Shown here: positions 7,512 to 16,798 of the stretch, one piece after another
How positions within the stretch are numbered: position 1 is the stretch's first letter
How the letters are laid out: each line of letters opens with the position of its first letter
Assembly: GCA_910586675.1 (NCBI GenBank)
Contig: CAJUJO010000009.1
Location: 21,110-53,154 of the forward strand
DNA length: 32,045 bases
Reading direction: 5' to 3'
Origin: an uncultured Christensenellaceae bacterium
GTDB taxonomy: Bacteria; Bacillota; Clostridia; Christensenellales; Borkfalkiaceae
The notes under the pieces: generated by a model
What the model was told of the DNA's origin: nothing
Database searches by the model: none
Seen by the model: the letters and a program-made list of their open reading frames with translations, nothing else
Translations under genes and position numbers: made by a program

Positions 7512-9428
7512 TTATACGATCCTCTTAAAAAGTTTTTCCAGCTCTGTTCTACTCACCTTTACCGCAACCGGTCTGCCGTGCGGGCATTTCAACCCCATAT
7601 TGCCGCCCATCTTTTCCATCAGGGCGCGCACCTCTTCATCCGTAAGCACTTCCCCGCCCTTTACCGCCGCCTTGCACGCTGCCGTTGCCAACTTATCTTT
7701 GAGAATGTCGGCAAGCTTCACCGCGCGGAGCGATTCCATGGAAGAGAGAACTTCTCCGAAAAATTCTTCCAAATCGATGTTTTTAAGATCGGCAGGAACG
7801 GCCGAAACCTTAAAGCTGTTATCGCCGAATTCGCCGATTTCAAACCCAAGCTCCGAAAGAAGCGGAAGATTTTTTTCCAAAAAAGAAAATTCCTGCGCAT
7901 TGACGTTGAGGATATACGGCAGAAGCATCGGTTGGGAAATTACATCGCGGCGCTCGCACCGATCGCGCAGACGGTCGTAAATCAAGCGTTCGTGCGCCGC
8001 ATGCTGGTCGATGAGATACGCCGCGTCTCCCGATTCGTAAATGAGATAGGTTCGGAACAATTCCCCCTTAAACGCAAGGGAACGGACGTCGAGCTTTTCC
8101 TGCTCCGCCTTTTTTTCTTTTTCGGCAAGGAAGCGTTTATTTTCTTCAAAAAAATCCTCCTGCGCGCGGACAGTCGAAGACTTCGGAGAATGCACCTCCA
8201 TCACATTCGGCGTAAAGAAATCACGCCCGACAGGCGTTCTTCCGCCCGTCGGCGGTATATCAAAGGAAAGTTCTTTTTTCGCTTCCTCCAACGTCATGTT
8301 CAGTACGGGCGGTGTTTGCGAAACCGCAGCTTCATTCTTTGCGGCATGCTTTTCCGCCGCAGTAACCGCGGGCGTTACAATCTCTTTTGCGGTAGATTGG
8401 ATTCTTGCTTCGGGTAGATCGGAAGAAACGAGATATTCGAGGGCGCGGGAATTTCCGTCCAGCACGGCGGCAACGACGGAATACACGCTTCCGTATATGA
8501 TTTGATTGTCGGCAAAACGCACGTCCGCTTTATTCGGATGCACGTTTACGTCCACAATTTCGGGCGGAACGTCAAGAAAGAGCACGTAAAACGGATACTG
8601 CCGCTTCATGAGATAGGAAGCATATGCGTTCGTAACCGCTGCGGACACCGTTTGATTTATCACATATCTGCCGTTTACAAACAGACTCTGATAACTGCGG
8701 TTTGCTTTGGAAAAATTCTGATTTCCGATATATCCGCGCAATCGAATGCCGTGTTTATCGGCGGATATTTCATAACAATTGCGCAAAATGTCCGCGCCGT
8801 AAACGACGGCAAGCGCCGATTGCAGACCATCGCCGAACGACCGATATTTCACCTTTCCGTCCGCCGTAAAATTAAACGCGATTTCGGGACGGGAGAGAAT
8901 GAAACGGGAAATCATTCCCGTAACGTCGCCCTCTTCCTGCCCGTCCGATTTAAGAAATTTCAGCCGCGCGGGCGTGTTGTAAAACAAATCTTCAACGGTT
9001 ACGCATGTTCCGTTTGCGCCGCCAGCAGGGCATACCGTGCCGAGCACGCCGCCCGTGCAGGAAAGCGAATGCGCCTCTCCCTCCTTCGTTTTAGAAACGA
9101 TGTTCATGCGGGAAACGGAAGCGATCGAAGCGATCGCCTCCCCGCGAAAGCCGAGCGTGGCAATAACTTCCAGATCCTCCGCTTTTTTCAGTTTGCTCGT
9201 CGCATGGGGATGATAGGCATGCGGCAAATCGTCCTTTTCAATTCCGCTTCCGTTGTCGGTAACTTTTACAAGTTTCTTTCCGCCCTTTTCGATTTCAACG
9301 GCAATTTCCGTCGCTCCCGCGTCGATCGCATTTTCGATAAGCTCTTTTACGACGGAATACGGTCGATCCACAACCTCCCCCGCGGCGATACGATTGTATA
9401 CGTCCGCCGTTAAAAGATTGATTTTCAT
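7512..9428 (-). CDS. mutL: DNA mismatch repair protein MutL (endonuclease-type)
   Basis: MutL couples mismatch recognition by MutS to strand incision. The 638-residue protein has the GHKL ATPase module with ELIENAIDAGAT, DNGSGI and ATLGFRGEAIASI, then VEDLFYNTPARLKFLK. After a low-complexity linker (about 340-440) it has a C-terminal metal-binding endonuclease domain with DQHAAHERLIYD (about 474-485), ACKAAVKGG and CPHGRP (Cys about 615). The second acidic residue of the DQHA-x2-E-x4-E motif is Asp here instead of Glu. I chose ATG 9428, which overlaps the mutS stop as ATGA and has AAGGAG eight bases upstream; an upstream ATG at 9446 lies inside mutS with no better site. Confidence 0.96.
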   Translation of the reverse strand: MKINLLTADVYNRIAAGEVVDRPYSVVKELIENAIDAGATEIAVEIEKGGKKLVKVTDNGSGIEKDDLPHAYHPHATSKLKKAEDLEVIATLGFRGEAIASIASVSRMNIVSKTKEGEAHSLSCTGGVLGTVCPAGGANGTCVTVEDLFYNTPARLKFLKSDGQEEGDVTGMISRFILSRPEIAFNFTADGKVKYRSFGDGLQSALAVVYGADILRNCYEISADKHGIRLRGYIGNQNFSKANRSYQSLFVNGRYVINQTVSAAVTNAYASYLMKRQYPFYVLFLDVPPEIVDVNVHPNKADVRFADNQIIYGSVYSVVAAVLDGNSRALEYLVSSDLPEARIQSTAKEIVTPAVTAAEKHAAKNEAAVSQTPPVLNMTLEEAKKELSFDIPPTGGRTPVGRDFFTPNVMEVHSPKSSTVRAQEDFFEENKRFLAEKEKKAEQEKLDVRSLAFKGELFRTYLIYESGDAAYLIDQHAAHERLIYDRLRDRCERRDVISQPMLLPYILNVNAQEFSFLEKNLPLLSELGFEIGEFGDNSFKVSAVPADLKNIDLEEFFGEVLSSMESLRAVKLADILKDKLATAACKAAVKGGEVLTDEEVRALMEKMGGNMGLKCPHGRPVAVKVSRTELEKLFKRIV

Positions 9429-11989
9429 TTGCAATTCTCCTTCCATTCGGCAAGCAGCGCAAGCGCTTGCATGGGCGTAAGTGCGTTCACGTCCAGCTCC
9501 TTCAATTCCTTCAATAAATTCACGCTTGCAGGAAGTTCCTCTTCCTCGCGTTCCTCTTCGGCAACAGGACGCCCAGAAATGTCGTTCTTTTCCAACGTCT
9601 TTAAAATTCGTTTCGCGCGAGAAGTAACCTCCTCGGGCACGCCCGCAAGCGCCGCAACCTCCACGCCGAAACTGCGGGAAGCGCCGCCGCGCACGATCTT
9701 GCGCAAGAACACGATAGAACCGCCGATTTCGCGCACGTTGATTTTATAATTTTTTACGCCGTCCAATTTACCTTCCAACTCGGTGAGCTCGTGGTAATGC
9801 GTTGCAAACAGCGTTTTCGCGCGTATCATTTCCGTGAGATATTCAATGACCGCCCAGGCAATGGAAAGCCCGTCGAACGTACTCGTACCGCGCCCCACTT
9901 CGTCGAGAATGAGAAGACTGTTTCGCGTGGCATTTCTGAGAATGTTGGCGACCTCCGTCATTTCCACCATAAAAGTACTTCTATCGAGAATCAGATTATC
10001 GCTTGCGCCGATGCGGGTAAAGATACGGTCGCATAGCGGTATGACCGCGCGCTTTGCCGGCACGAAACTGCCGATGTGCGCCATCAGCACGATAAGCGCC
10101 GTCTGTCGCAGAAACGTGCTTTTTCCCGCCATATTAGGTCCCGTAATGATCGCCGTGCGGTTTTCCTCGCCGTCTAACATACAGTCGTTGGGAACAAAAC
10201 GTTCGCGGGAAATGGCTTCCACGACGGGATGTCTGCCCTCTTCTACCGTAAGCGCCCCTTCCGCCGTAAGCTCGGGGCGGCAATATTTATTCTCTTTGGC
10301 AACCGTAGCAAAGGAGACGAAACAGTCGAGCTGCGAAACGGCATCGGATATTTTCTGCAATACGGGAATATTGCGCGAAAGAATTTCCAGAATTTCCGCG
10401 TACAGCTGCGCTTCGAGGCGCTGCGAGCGCTCGTCGCTCCCCAAGATTTTGCTTTCCAGCGCTTTCAGTTCTTCCGTCGTATAACGCTCCCCGCCCGCAA
10501 GCGTCTGCCTGCGGACATAAGAATAGGGCACTTTATCCTTAAACGAATTGCTGACTTCGATAAAATATCCGAATACGCGGTTAAATCCGACGCGAAGCGT
10601 TCTTATTCCCGTCGATTCCCGCTCCCGAGCTTCTAATTCCGCAATCAGCGTTTTGCTGTCTTCCTTCACGGAACGGAGTTCATCAAGCTCCGCATTGTAG
10701 CCGCGGCGAATATAATTACCTTCTTTCAGTGTCGTCGCTTCCGGCGCGACGGCTCCGTCTAAAAGCGCGCAAATCGCCTTTGTATCGATAAGGCTATCCG
10801 CGATTTCTTTTAAGAGTTCACAGGAAAAGCCCGCGAGCTGAAATTTGACGGACGGCACGACGGATAGCGACTGAGAAAGCGCAAGACAATCGCGCGGCTG
10901 TAAATTTCCGTTGGAAATCCTGCCCGTCAAGCGTTCGATATCCCGCATGCCGGAGAGCATATCCGCTATCCCCATGCGAACGACCGTGGCGCGGCAAAGC
11001 TCGTCCACGGCATCAAGTCGGCGGTCTATTTCCTTTATATCATAGAGCGGCGTTAATATCATGGAAGAAAGTTTCCGCGCCCCCATGCCCGTTTTTGTTT
11101 TATCGAGCAGCCATAAAAGCGAACCGTAACGCTTTCCCTCGGCGTTATTTTTCACAAGCTCCAAATTTCTAACAGCAGACGGGTCAAGCGTCATATATCC
11201 CGAACTTTCGGTATACTTCAACGAACTTAAATTTTTCAGCGCATGCTTCTGTGTTTCCCGCAGATATTCTACGAGCGCGCCTGCCGCCGCGACGGCGGTT
11301 TTGTGTTCTCGCATGCCGAGCGCATCCACCGAACGGACGGAAAGCTGCCGCAACAGATTCCCCTCGGCTTTCGGATATTGGAACGCCCAAGGCAGATAAC
11401 AGGACATGGCGGGAAGAATCCCACGTTCGACCTCAACGGCATCCTTCAACGCAAACAGCAGCTCTTCATTACAGATAATTTCGGCAGGCGACAAATTGAC
11501 GAGCGCGGATAACAGTTTGTCCTCTCCCGCATATTCCGAGGCACAGAACTCGCCCGTAGTAATGTCCGCCCAAGCGAGCGCCCAATCCTCCCCGGCTTTG
11601 CAACCGCAAACGATATAGTTGCTCTTTTTGTCATCCAGAAGATTTTCTTCAATCACAGTTCCCGCCGAGACGACGCGGATGACGTCGCGTTCAACGATTC
11701 CCTTGCTTCCCTTCGGGTCGGAAAGCTGTTCGCAAATGGCGACTTTTTCTCCGAGCCCGACAAGCTTGGCGATATATGCATCCGCCGCATGGAACGGAAT
11801 CCCGCACATCGGCGCACGTTCCGAAAGCCCGCAATCGCGCCCCGTGAGCGTCAAATCGAGCAACTTGGATACCCGAACGGCATCGTCGTAAAACATCTCG
11901 TAAAAATCGCCGAGGCGGTAAAATACCACGCAATCTTTATATTTATCCTTGATCTGCAAATAATGTTCCATCATCGGCGAAAGAGCCAT
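9425..11989 (-). CDS. mutS: DNA mismatch repair ATPase MutS
   Basis: MutS binds base mismatches and small loops as a dimer. At 854 residues it is full length. The mismatch-inserting Phe and Glu are in GDFYEMF (F29, E31), the Walker A motif is GPNMAGKST (617-625), Walker B is LLILDE (about 692-697), and the signature region is RGTSTFDG. The C-terminal tail ends in the usual DVNALTPMQALALLAEWK-type dimerisation segment. I do not see the QxxLF-like beta-clamp motif that many Bacillota MutS proteins carry just before it. GGAGG lies upstream of ATG 11989. The 45-base gap to miaB shows no promoter or terminator. Confidence 0.97.
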   Translation of the reverse strand: MALSPMMEHYLQIKDKYKDCVVFYRLGDFYEMFYDDAVRVSKLLDLTLTGRDCGLSERAPMCGIPFHAADAYIAKLVGLGEKVAICEQLSDPKGSKGIVERDVIRVVSAGTVIEENLLDDKKSNYIVCGCKAGEDWALAWADITTGEFCASEYAGEDKLLSALVNLSPAEIICNEELLFALKDAVEVERGILPAMSCYLPWAFQYPKAEGNLLRQLSVRSVDALGMREHKTAVAAAGALVEYLRETQKHALKNLSSLKYTESSGYMTLDPSAVRNLELVKNNAEGKRYGSLLWLLDKTKTGMGARKLSSMILTPLYDIKEIDRRLDAVDELCRATVVRMGIADMLSGMRDIERLTGRISNGNLQPRDCLALSQSLSVVPSVKFQLAGFSCELLKEIADSLIDTKAICALLDGAVAPEATTLKEGNYIRRGYNAELDELRSVKEDSKTLIAELEARERESTGIRTLRVGFNRVFGYFIEVSNSFKDKVPYSYVRRQTLAGGERYTTEELKALESKILGSDERSQRLEAQLYAEILEILSRNIPVLQKISDAVSQLDCFVSFATVAKENKYCRPELTAEGALTVEEGRHPVVEAISRERFVPNDCMLDGEENRTAIITGPNMAGKSTFLRQTALIVLMAHIGSFVPAKRAVIPLCDRIFTRIGASDNLILDRSTFMVEMTEVANILRNATRNSLLILDEVGRGTSTFDGLSIAWAVIEYLTEMIRAKTLFATHYHELTELEGKLDGVKNYKINVREIGGSIVFLRKIVRGGASRSFGVEVAALAGVPEEVTSRAKRILKTLEKNDISGRPVAEEEREEEELPASVNLLKELKELDVNALTPMQALALLAEWKENCK

Positions 11990-12034
11990 ATACGTTTCCT
12001 CCCCTTCCTTTGTAATAATCCTTTCTCTGCCCGA

Positions 12035-13348
12035 TCATGGTATTTCTTCTCCGAACAGTGAAATTCCGTTCGCGCGCGTTATATTCAGCGTTACGAAATC
12101 ACCGACGCGGTTTTTGTCGCTGTGAAAATAGCCCATGTGTCCGTATTCGTTCCGGCCGAGATACAACCCCTTCTTTTCGTCGTAATCCTCGCAGAGGATT
12201 TCCGTTCGGGTACCGACGAGCTTTGCGCTTCTGTCCCGCGTCTGCGAATTGACAAGTTCCACGAGACGCATGATTCTGTCCTTTTGCACCGCTTCCGAAA
12301 GCCGACCTTCCATTTTCGCCGCTTTCGTCCCCGTGCGCGGCGAATAGACAAAGGTGAAGGCGGAAGAAAAATCCGCCTCCCTTACAAGGCTGAGCGTTTC
12401 GCAAAAGTCCTCTTCCGTTTCCGTAGGAAAAGCGACGATAAGGTCGGTCGTAACCTCGCAATCGGGAATATATTTTTTGAGCAGCGCAATTTCGTCAAGA
12501 TATTTTTCCCGCGTATACCGCCTGTTCATCAACGACAAGATTCTGTCTGAACCCGACTGAACAGGCAAATGCAGCTGCTTGCAGATTTTTTTATGCTTTT
12601 GCATGACTTTGCACAGCTCCTCCGAAAAATCTTTCGGATGCGAAGTCATAAACCGTAAACGAAACCTTCCTTCGACGGAAGCGGCCGCATCGAGCAATTC
12701 CGGAAAGGACATGCCGCCCTTCCCGTCGCTGTTATAGGAATTTACGTTCTGACCGAGCAAAGTAATTTCGCGGTATCCCTCATTCACAAGCATTGATATT
12801 TCCGCAAGGATATTCTCCGCGCGGCGGGAGCGCTCTCTACCGCGAACGTACGGCACAATGCAGTAAGTGCAGAAATTGTTACAGCCGTACATGATATTCA
12901 CCCAGGCATTCGGATAACTCGTACGGAAAGGTTGCCCCCCGTCCTCCGTTTCGCCCCGTTCCTCCCGCAAAGAAACAACCGCCTTTTTCTGCGCTCTCTT
13001 CCGTTCGAGCAGCTCTCCTAATTCCGAAAGATTATGCGTGCCGAACACAATATCGATAAACGGAAACTTTTTGCGGAGAATTTCCGCTTTGCCCGCTTCC
13101 TGCGCCATGCAACCGCCGACCGCGATAATAAGATTTTTTTTATTCTTCTTTAATTTTTTTAACGCGCCGATATTGCCGAAAGCGTGATTTTCCGCATTTT
13201 CCCGAATACAGCAGGTATTGAAAACGATAATATCCGCCTCTTCCTGCACAGATTCTTCTTCATATCCCTTTGCGCGGAGAATGCCCGCAATTTTTTCCGA
13301 TTCGTGTACGTTCATCTGACATCCGTACGTTACGATACAGTACTTCAT
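12035..13348 (-). CDS. miaB: tRNA-2-methylthio-N6-dimethylallyladenosine synthase MiaB
   Basis: MiaB is a radical-SAM methylthiotransferase that adds a methylthio group to i6A37 in tRNA. The 437-residue protein has an N-terminal UPF0004 domain with cysteines in YGCQMN (C10), NTCCIREN (C46) and GGCMAQ (C80) for the auxiliary [4Fe-4S] cluster, the radical-SAM motif CNNFCTYC (C156, C160, C163), and a C-terminal TRAM domain. I chose ATG 13348 because GGAG lies four bases upstream and the predicted transcript begins about 26 bases before it. A TTG at 13375 in the same frame would sit at the transcription start and is rejected. It is the promoter-proximal gene of the miaB-mutS-mutL-miaA operon. Confidence 0.96.
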   Translation of the reverse strand: MKYCIVTYGCQMNVHESEKIAGILRAKGYEEESVQEEADIIVFNTCCIRENAENHAFGNIGALKKLKKNKKNLIIAVGGCMAQEAGKAEILRKKFPFIDIVFGTHNLSELGELLERKRAQKKAVVSLREERGETEDGGQPFRTSYPNAWVNIMYGCNNFCTYCIVPYVRGRERSRRAENILAEISMLVNEGYREITLLGQNVNSYNSDGKGGMSFPELLDAAASVEGRFRLRFMTSHPKDFSEELCKVMQKHKKICKQLHLPVQSGSDRILSLMNRRYTREKYLDEIALLKKYIPDCEVTTDLIVAFPTETEEDFCETLSLVREADFSSAFTFVYSPRTGTKAAKMEGRLSEAVQKDRIMRLVELVNSQTRDRSAKLVGTRTEILCEDYDEKKGLYLGRNEYGHMGYFHSDKNRVGDFVTLNITRANGISLFGEEIP

Positions 13349-13380
13349 AAAACTCCGACTTTCCTTCTTGTCCAAGCAAT

Positions 13381-13409
13381 ATTATATCATAAAAACTTTC
13401 TTTTTTCAA
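13381..13409 (-). promoter_or_regulatory. Promoter of the miaB-mutS-mutL-miaA operon
   Basis: On the minus strand TTGAAA (13409-13404), a 17-base spacer and a perfect TATAAT (13386-13381) give a near-consensus housekeeping promoter. Transcription should begin near 13374, giving miaB a leader of about 26 bases. Confidence 0.85.
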
Positions 13410-13462
13410 CAAATGCGCGCTATTTAAGAAAATTTTTTATTCGTTAACGCATACTGTTATCG

Positions 13463-15646
13463 ATGAAACGTGCGGTCAAAATAATAATGATTCTTCTGTT
13501 CGCTGCGGCGCTGGTTCCGACGGCATTCCTCGGTTATTACTTTTCGGTAACGGCAGGCGAAAAATTACATGCGGAAAAACTGACGCTTGCACAGTCGTGC
13601 GTGCAGTTTTACGATAAAGACGGGCGGGAAATCGAAAATCCTTCCCAGATTCGTGAAAGCGTACCGCTCTCTTCACTGCCGCCTCACGTCGGCAACGCTT
13701 TCGTTGCCGTGGAAGATAAAAACTTTTATCGGCATAACGGCTTTAACTATAAACGGATAGCAAAGGCTTTTCTAAAAAATATCGCAACTTTTTCTTTTCG
13801 GGAAGGCGCTTCGACCATTTCTCAACAACTGATAAAAAACACGCATTTATCGGGCGAAAAAACGATAAACCGTAAACTGAAAGAGTTCAAACTGACGCGC
13901 ATTCTGGAAAAAAATTACTCAAAAGAAGAAATTCTTGAACTGTATCTCAACACCATCTATTTCGGACACGATTCTTTCGGAATTGCAGATGCCGCACGAT
14001 TCTATTTCGGAAAAAAGGCGGAAGAGCTTACCCCCGCGGAAAGCGCGATGCTCGCAGCGCTCGTCAAATCTCCCAACCGTTACTCCCCCTTTAAGAACAC
14101 GGAAAAGTGTTTGGAAAGGCGCAATTTCGTTCTGCGCCTCATGCGGGAACAAAACTATATCACCTGCGACGAACAGGAGGAAGCGGAAAACACTCCTCTC
14201 CCGACCGCTCCGTCCAAACAAAAAAAGGGAAATTCTTATTTATCTCTCGTATTCGACGAACTCACCGAACTCTTTCCCGACTATGAGGCGGGGCAATTGA
14301 GCGGACTGCGCGTTTACACCTATCTTGACCCCACGCTTCAAGCGGAACTGGAAAAGACCGAAGCCGAAAGCGATGCAACCATCCTCGTACGCGACAACAG
14401 ATCCGATTGTGTGAAAGCCTTCCATTCTACGGCGGGGCTTTTAACGCGCCTCCCCGCCTCCACGATAAAACCGCTTCTCGTCTATGCGCCTGCCCTTCAG
14501 GAAAACGCAATATCCCCCGCAACTCCTATTCTGGACGAAAAAACTAATTTCGGCGGATATTCCCCGTCCAATTACGGCGGAACTTTCGGCGGATATATGA
14601 GCGCGCGTTATGCCCTTTCGCACAGCGTAAACGTTCCCGCAGTCAAACTCCTCAACACACTCGGATGCAGCAAAGCCGTTTCTTATCTGGAAAAAATGAA
14701 CCTTCACGTCGAAAAAGACGATTACACTTTATCACTTGCGCTCGGCGGCATGAAAGAAGGATTTACACTTACCTCGCTCGCGGACGCCTATTCTACGTTT
14801 GCGGAGGGCGGAACATTTGCGCGCTCTTCGTTCATATCCCGCGTGGATAACAAAAAAGGGAAAACGATTTATCAATTCCGGCCGATAAAAACTCCCGTAT
14901 TCTCCGACGACGTTTGTTTTCTGCTCAACGACATGCTGCAAACCGCCGTCCGCGAAGGAACGGCAAAAAAGCTTTCCTCTCTACCCTTTTCCGTCTGCGC
15001 AAAAACGGGAACGGGCGCAAATGCAAACGGCAACGTGGACGCTTATACCATAGCTTACACTACGCGCGACACGGTAGCCGTATGGCTCGGAAACAGGGAC
15101 AACTCTCCTATCACAGCAACCGGAGGAGGCGCACCTGCGGCAATCGCCTTGAACGCACTCCGCACCCTTTACCGCAATGAACAACCGGAAGAGTTTCCCG
15201 CTTGCGACGGTGTCGTTTCTGTGGATATCGACAGGGAAGAATATGAAACCAACCATCGAATCTTACGCGCCGACCCTGCCGCGCCGCTCTACACGAACCT
15301 GACGGAACTGTTCCGCGCAAACGCAATTCCCGAAAGCGTGAGCGCGCGTTTCTCCCGTCCGAGCATAGAAAATCCGAAAATTTCCGTCATAAACAATGCC
15401 GTCTGCATTGAATTATGTCATACAAAGTACTATGATTATATCGTAAAGCGCGAAAACGGCGGCAAAACTGCCACCGTTTACAGCGGAAAATACCGTCAAA
15501 AAATATTCGATAATTCCGTAAAGGCGGGACAAAGCTACACGTATACGGTAATTCCCGTCTATCAAGGCGTTGAAGGAATCCCCATCACACTCCCTTCTGT
15601 GTTCGTGAAATCAAATGTCAACCTTCCCGAAGAATGGTGGGATTAA
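13463..15646 (+). CDS. Class A penicillin-binding protein (PBP1A-type transglycosylase/transpeptidase)
   Basis: This bifunctional peptidoglycan synthase polymerises lipid II and crosslinks the strands outside the membrane. The 727-residue protein has an N-terminal membrane anchor (about 5-28), a GT51 glycosyltransferase domain with VEDKNFYRHNG (catalytic E84), GASTISQQ (115-122) and EILELYLNTIYFG, and a transpeptidase domain with all three motifs: S333-T-I-K336, S388-V-N390 and K514-T-G516. A C-terminal beta-rich extension (about 610-727) follows. The linker between the two domains is short for PBP1A. No Shine-Dalgarno site precedes ATG 13463, and an in-frame stop at 13445 limits upstream alternatives. 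It is a single-gene unit divergent from miaB; its stop overlaps the convergent thiI stop. Confidence 0.95.
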   Translation: MKRAVKIIMILLFAAALVPTAFLGYYFSVTAGEKLHAEKLTLAQSCVQFYDKDGREIENPSQIRESVPLSSLPPHVGNAFVAVEDKNFYRHNGFNYKRIAKAFLKNIATFSFREGASTISQQLIKNTHLSGEKTINRKLKEFKLTRILEKNYSKEEILELYLNTIYFGHDSFGIADAARFYFGKKAEELTPAESAMLAALVKSPNRYSPFKNTEKCLERRNFVLRLMREQNYITCDEQEEAENTPLPTAPSKQKKGNSYLSLVFDELTELFPDYEAGQLSGLRVYTYLDPTLQAELEKTEAESDATILVRDNRSDCVKAFHSTAGLLTRLPASTIKPLLVYAPALQENAISPATPILDEKTNFGGYSPSNYGGTFGGYMSARYALSHSVNVPAVKLLNTLGCSKAVSYLEKMNLHVEKDDYTLSLALGGMKEGFTLTSLADAYSTFAEGGTFARSSFISRVDNKKGKTIYQFRPIKTPVFSDDVCFLLNDMLQTAVREGTAKKLSSLPFSVCAKTGTGANANGNVDAYTIAYTTRDTVAVWLGNRDNSPITATGGGAPAAIALNALRTLYRNEQPEEFPACDGVVSVDIDREEYETNHRILRADPAAPLYTNLTELFRANAIPESVSARFSRPSIENPKISVINNAVCIELCHTKYYDYIVKRENGGKTATVYSGKYRQKIFDNSVKAGQSYTYTVIPVYQGVEGIPITLPSVFVKSNVNLPEEWWD

Positions 15647-16797
15647 AGTTTGATACGCTCCAGCGTAACGAGCGCCTCCTCCGTCAATCCTTCAACGTCC
15701 AACTTTTTTTCTTCTTCTTCGATAAATGAAAGCTTAGGTTTGATTGCGGGAAATTCGGGCAAAAAAACAGTACAGCAGTCTTCGAACGGAATCACGGATG
15801 TTTCATAGGTTCCAATATTTTTAGAGCGTTCGATAATTTCCTCCTTATCGAACCCAATCAACGGACGCAACACGGGAAGACTTTCAACAACGGAGTCGGA
15901 AGATGTAATCCCCTCTATCGTCTGGCTTGCTACCTGCCCCAAGCTCTCGCCCGTGATTAAACACTGTGCCCCGATTTTTATTGCCAACCGTTCCGCAATG
16001 CGGTACATAAAACGGCGCAGGAGTGTTACGTTCAGTTCAGGCGCGCACTTTTCATGAATTTCTTCCTGAATATGCGTAACACTCACCGTGCACAGCTCGC
16101 ACGTGCCCGAATAACCGGAAAGAATTTTTGAAAGGCGAATCACCTTGTCCTTCGCTCCTTCGTTCGTATAAGGATAACTGTGAAAATGCAGTAGTTCGAC
16201 ATTCAAACCGCGTTTCGCCGTCATATATCCCGCAACGGGAGAATCGATTCCACCCGAAATAAGAAGCAATCCTTTTCCCGCCGTGCCGACAGGCATTCCG
16301 CCCGCCCCCCTCTCGAATGTTCCGAACACGAGCGCCGTTCCGTTTTCACGCACGTCAATACAAACGCGCGCTTCGGGATCGTGAACGTCCACCCGTAATC
16401 GTTTTCGAGTGGAAAGCAATCGCCCGCCGATTTCGGCATTTATTTCCATAGACGTGAGCGGATATCTTTTATCGGCTCGGTGCGTTTCCACTTTGAATGA
16501 TCCGCTTTCGGGACAAACCGTTTGCGCCGCCGAAAAGATTTCATCCAAGCCGCTCGGAACCAAAAAACCCACGGAATAAGAATGCACGCCGAACACGCGA
16601 GAAATGCGCCCGCATATTTCTTCGGCGCGCGCCTCCTCAAAATCGGCGACGAGATAGCGTCCGCTCGTGCGGTGCAATTCATGTTTTACTCCCCGCAAAG
16701 CACGTTCTAGATTTACAGTAAACATGCGCTCGAAATATCCCCTGTTTTTCCCTTTCAGGTGAATTTCCGCATAGCGGATAATAACTACTTTTTCCAT
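15643..16797 (-). CDS. thiI: tRNA 4-thiouridine synthase ThiI (no rhodanese domain)
   Basis: ThiI adenylates U8 of tRNA and inserts sulfur to make 4-thiouridine; in some bacteria it also serves thiamine thiazole synthesis. The 384-residue protein has the N-terminal ferredoxin-like and THUMP domains (about 1-165), then a PP-loop AANH domain with SGGIDS (181-186). Cysteines at DCCTVF (341-342) lie where the catalytic Cys of the E. coli enzyme falls. There is no C-terminal rhodanese domain, as in many Bacillota, so sulfur is expected to come directly from the desulfurase encoded one base upstream. Its stop codon overlaps that of the convergent penicillin-binding protein gene, and no terminator is visible between them. 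Confidence 0.95.
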   Translation of the reverse strand: MEKVVIIRYAEIHLKGKNRGYFERMFTVNLERALRGVKHELHRTSGRYLVADFEEARAEEICGRISRVFGVHSYSVGFLVPSGLDEIFSAAQTVCPESGSFKVETHRADKRYPLTSMEINAEIGGRLLSTRKRLRVDVHDPEARVCIDVRENGTALVFGTFERGAGGMPVGTAGKGLLLISGGIDSPVAGYMTAKRGLNVELLHFHSYPYTNEGAKDKVIRLSKILSGYSGTCELCTVSVTHIQEEIHEKCAPELNVTLLRRFMYRIAERLAIKIGAQCLITGESLGQVASQTIEGITSSDSVVESLPVLRPLIGFDKEEIIERSKNIGTYETSVIPFEDCCTVFLPEFPAIKPKLSFIEEEEKKLDVEGLTEEALVTLERIKL

Positions 16798-16798
16798 T

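Noticed and set aside
8502..9413. Open frame of 303 codons on the plus strand opposite mutL
   Set aside because: It shows no recognisable motifs, and MutL motifs cover the same stretch on the minus strand.
13349..13375. TTG start for miaB at 13375
   Set aside because: It coincides with the predicted transcription start, while ATG 13348 has GGAG at good spacing and begins the conserved MiaB N terminus.
15655..15666. ACGCT-CC-AGCGT as a terminator between the penicillin-binding protein gene and thiI
   Set aside because: The two-base loop is too small for a stable hairpin as drawn, no T-run follows, and it lies within thiI codons.
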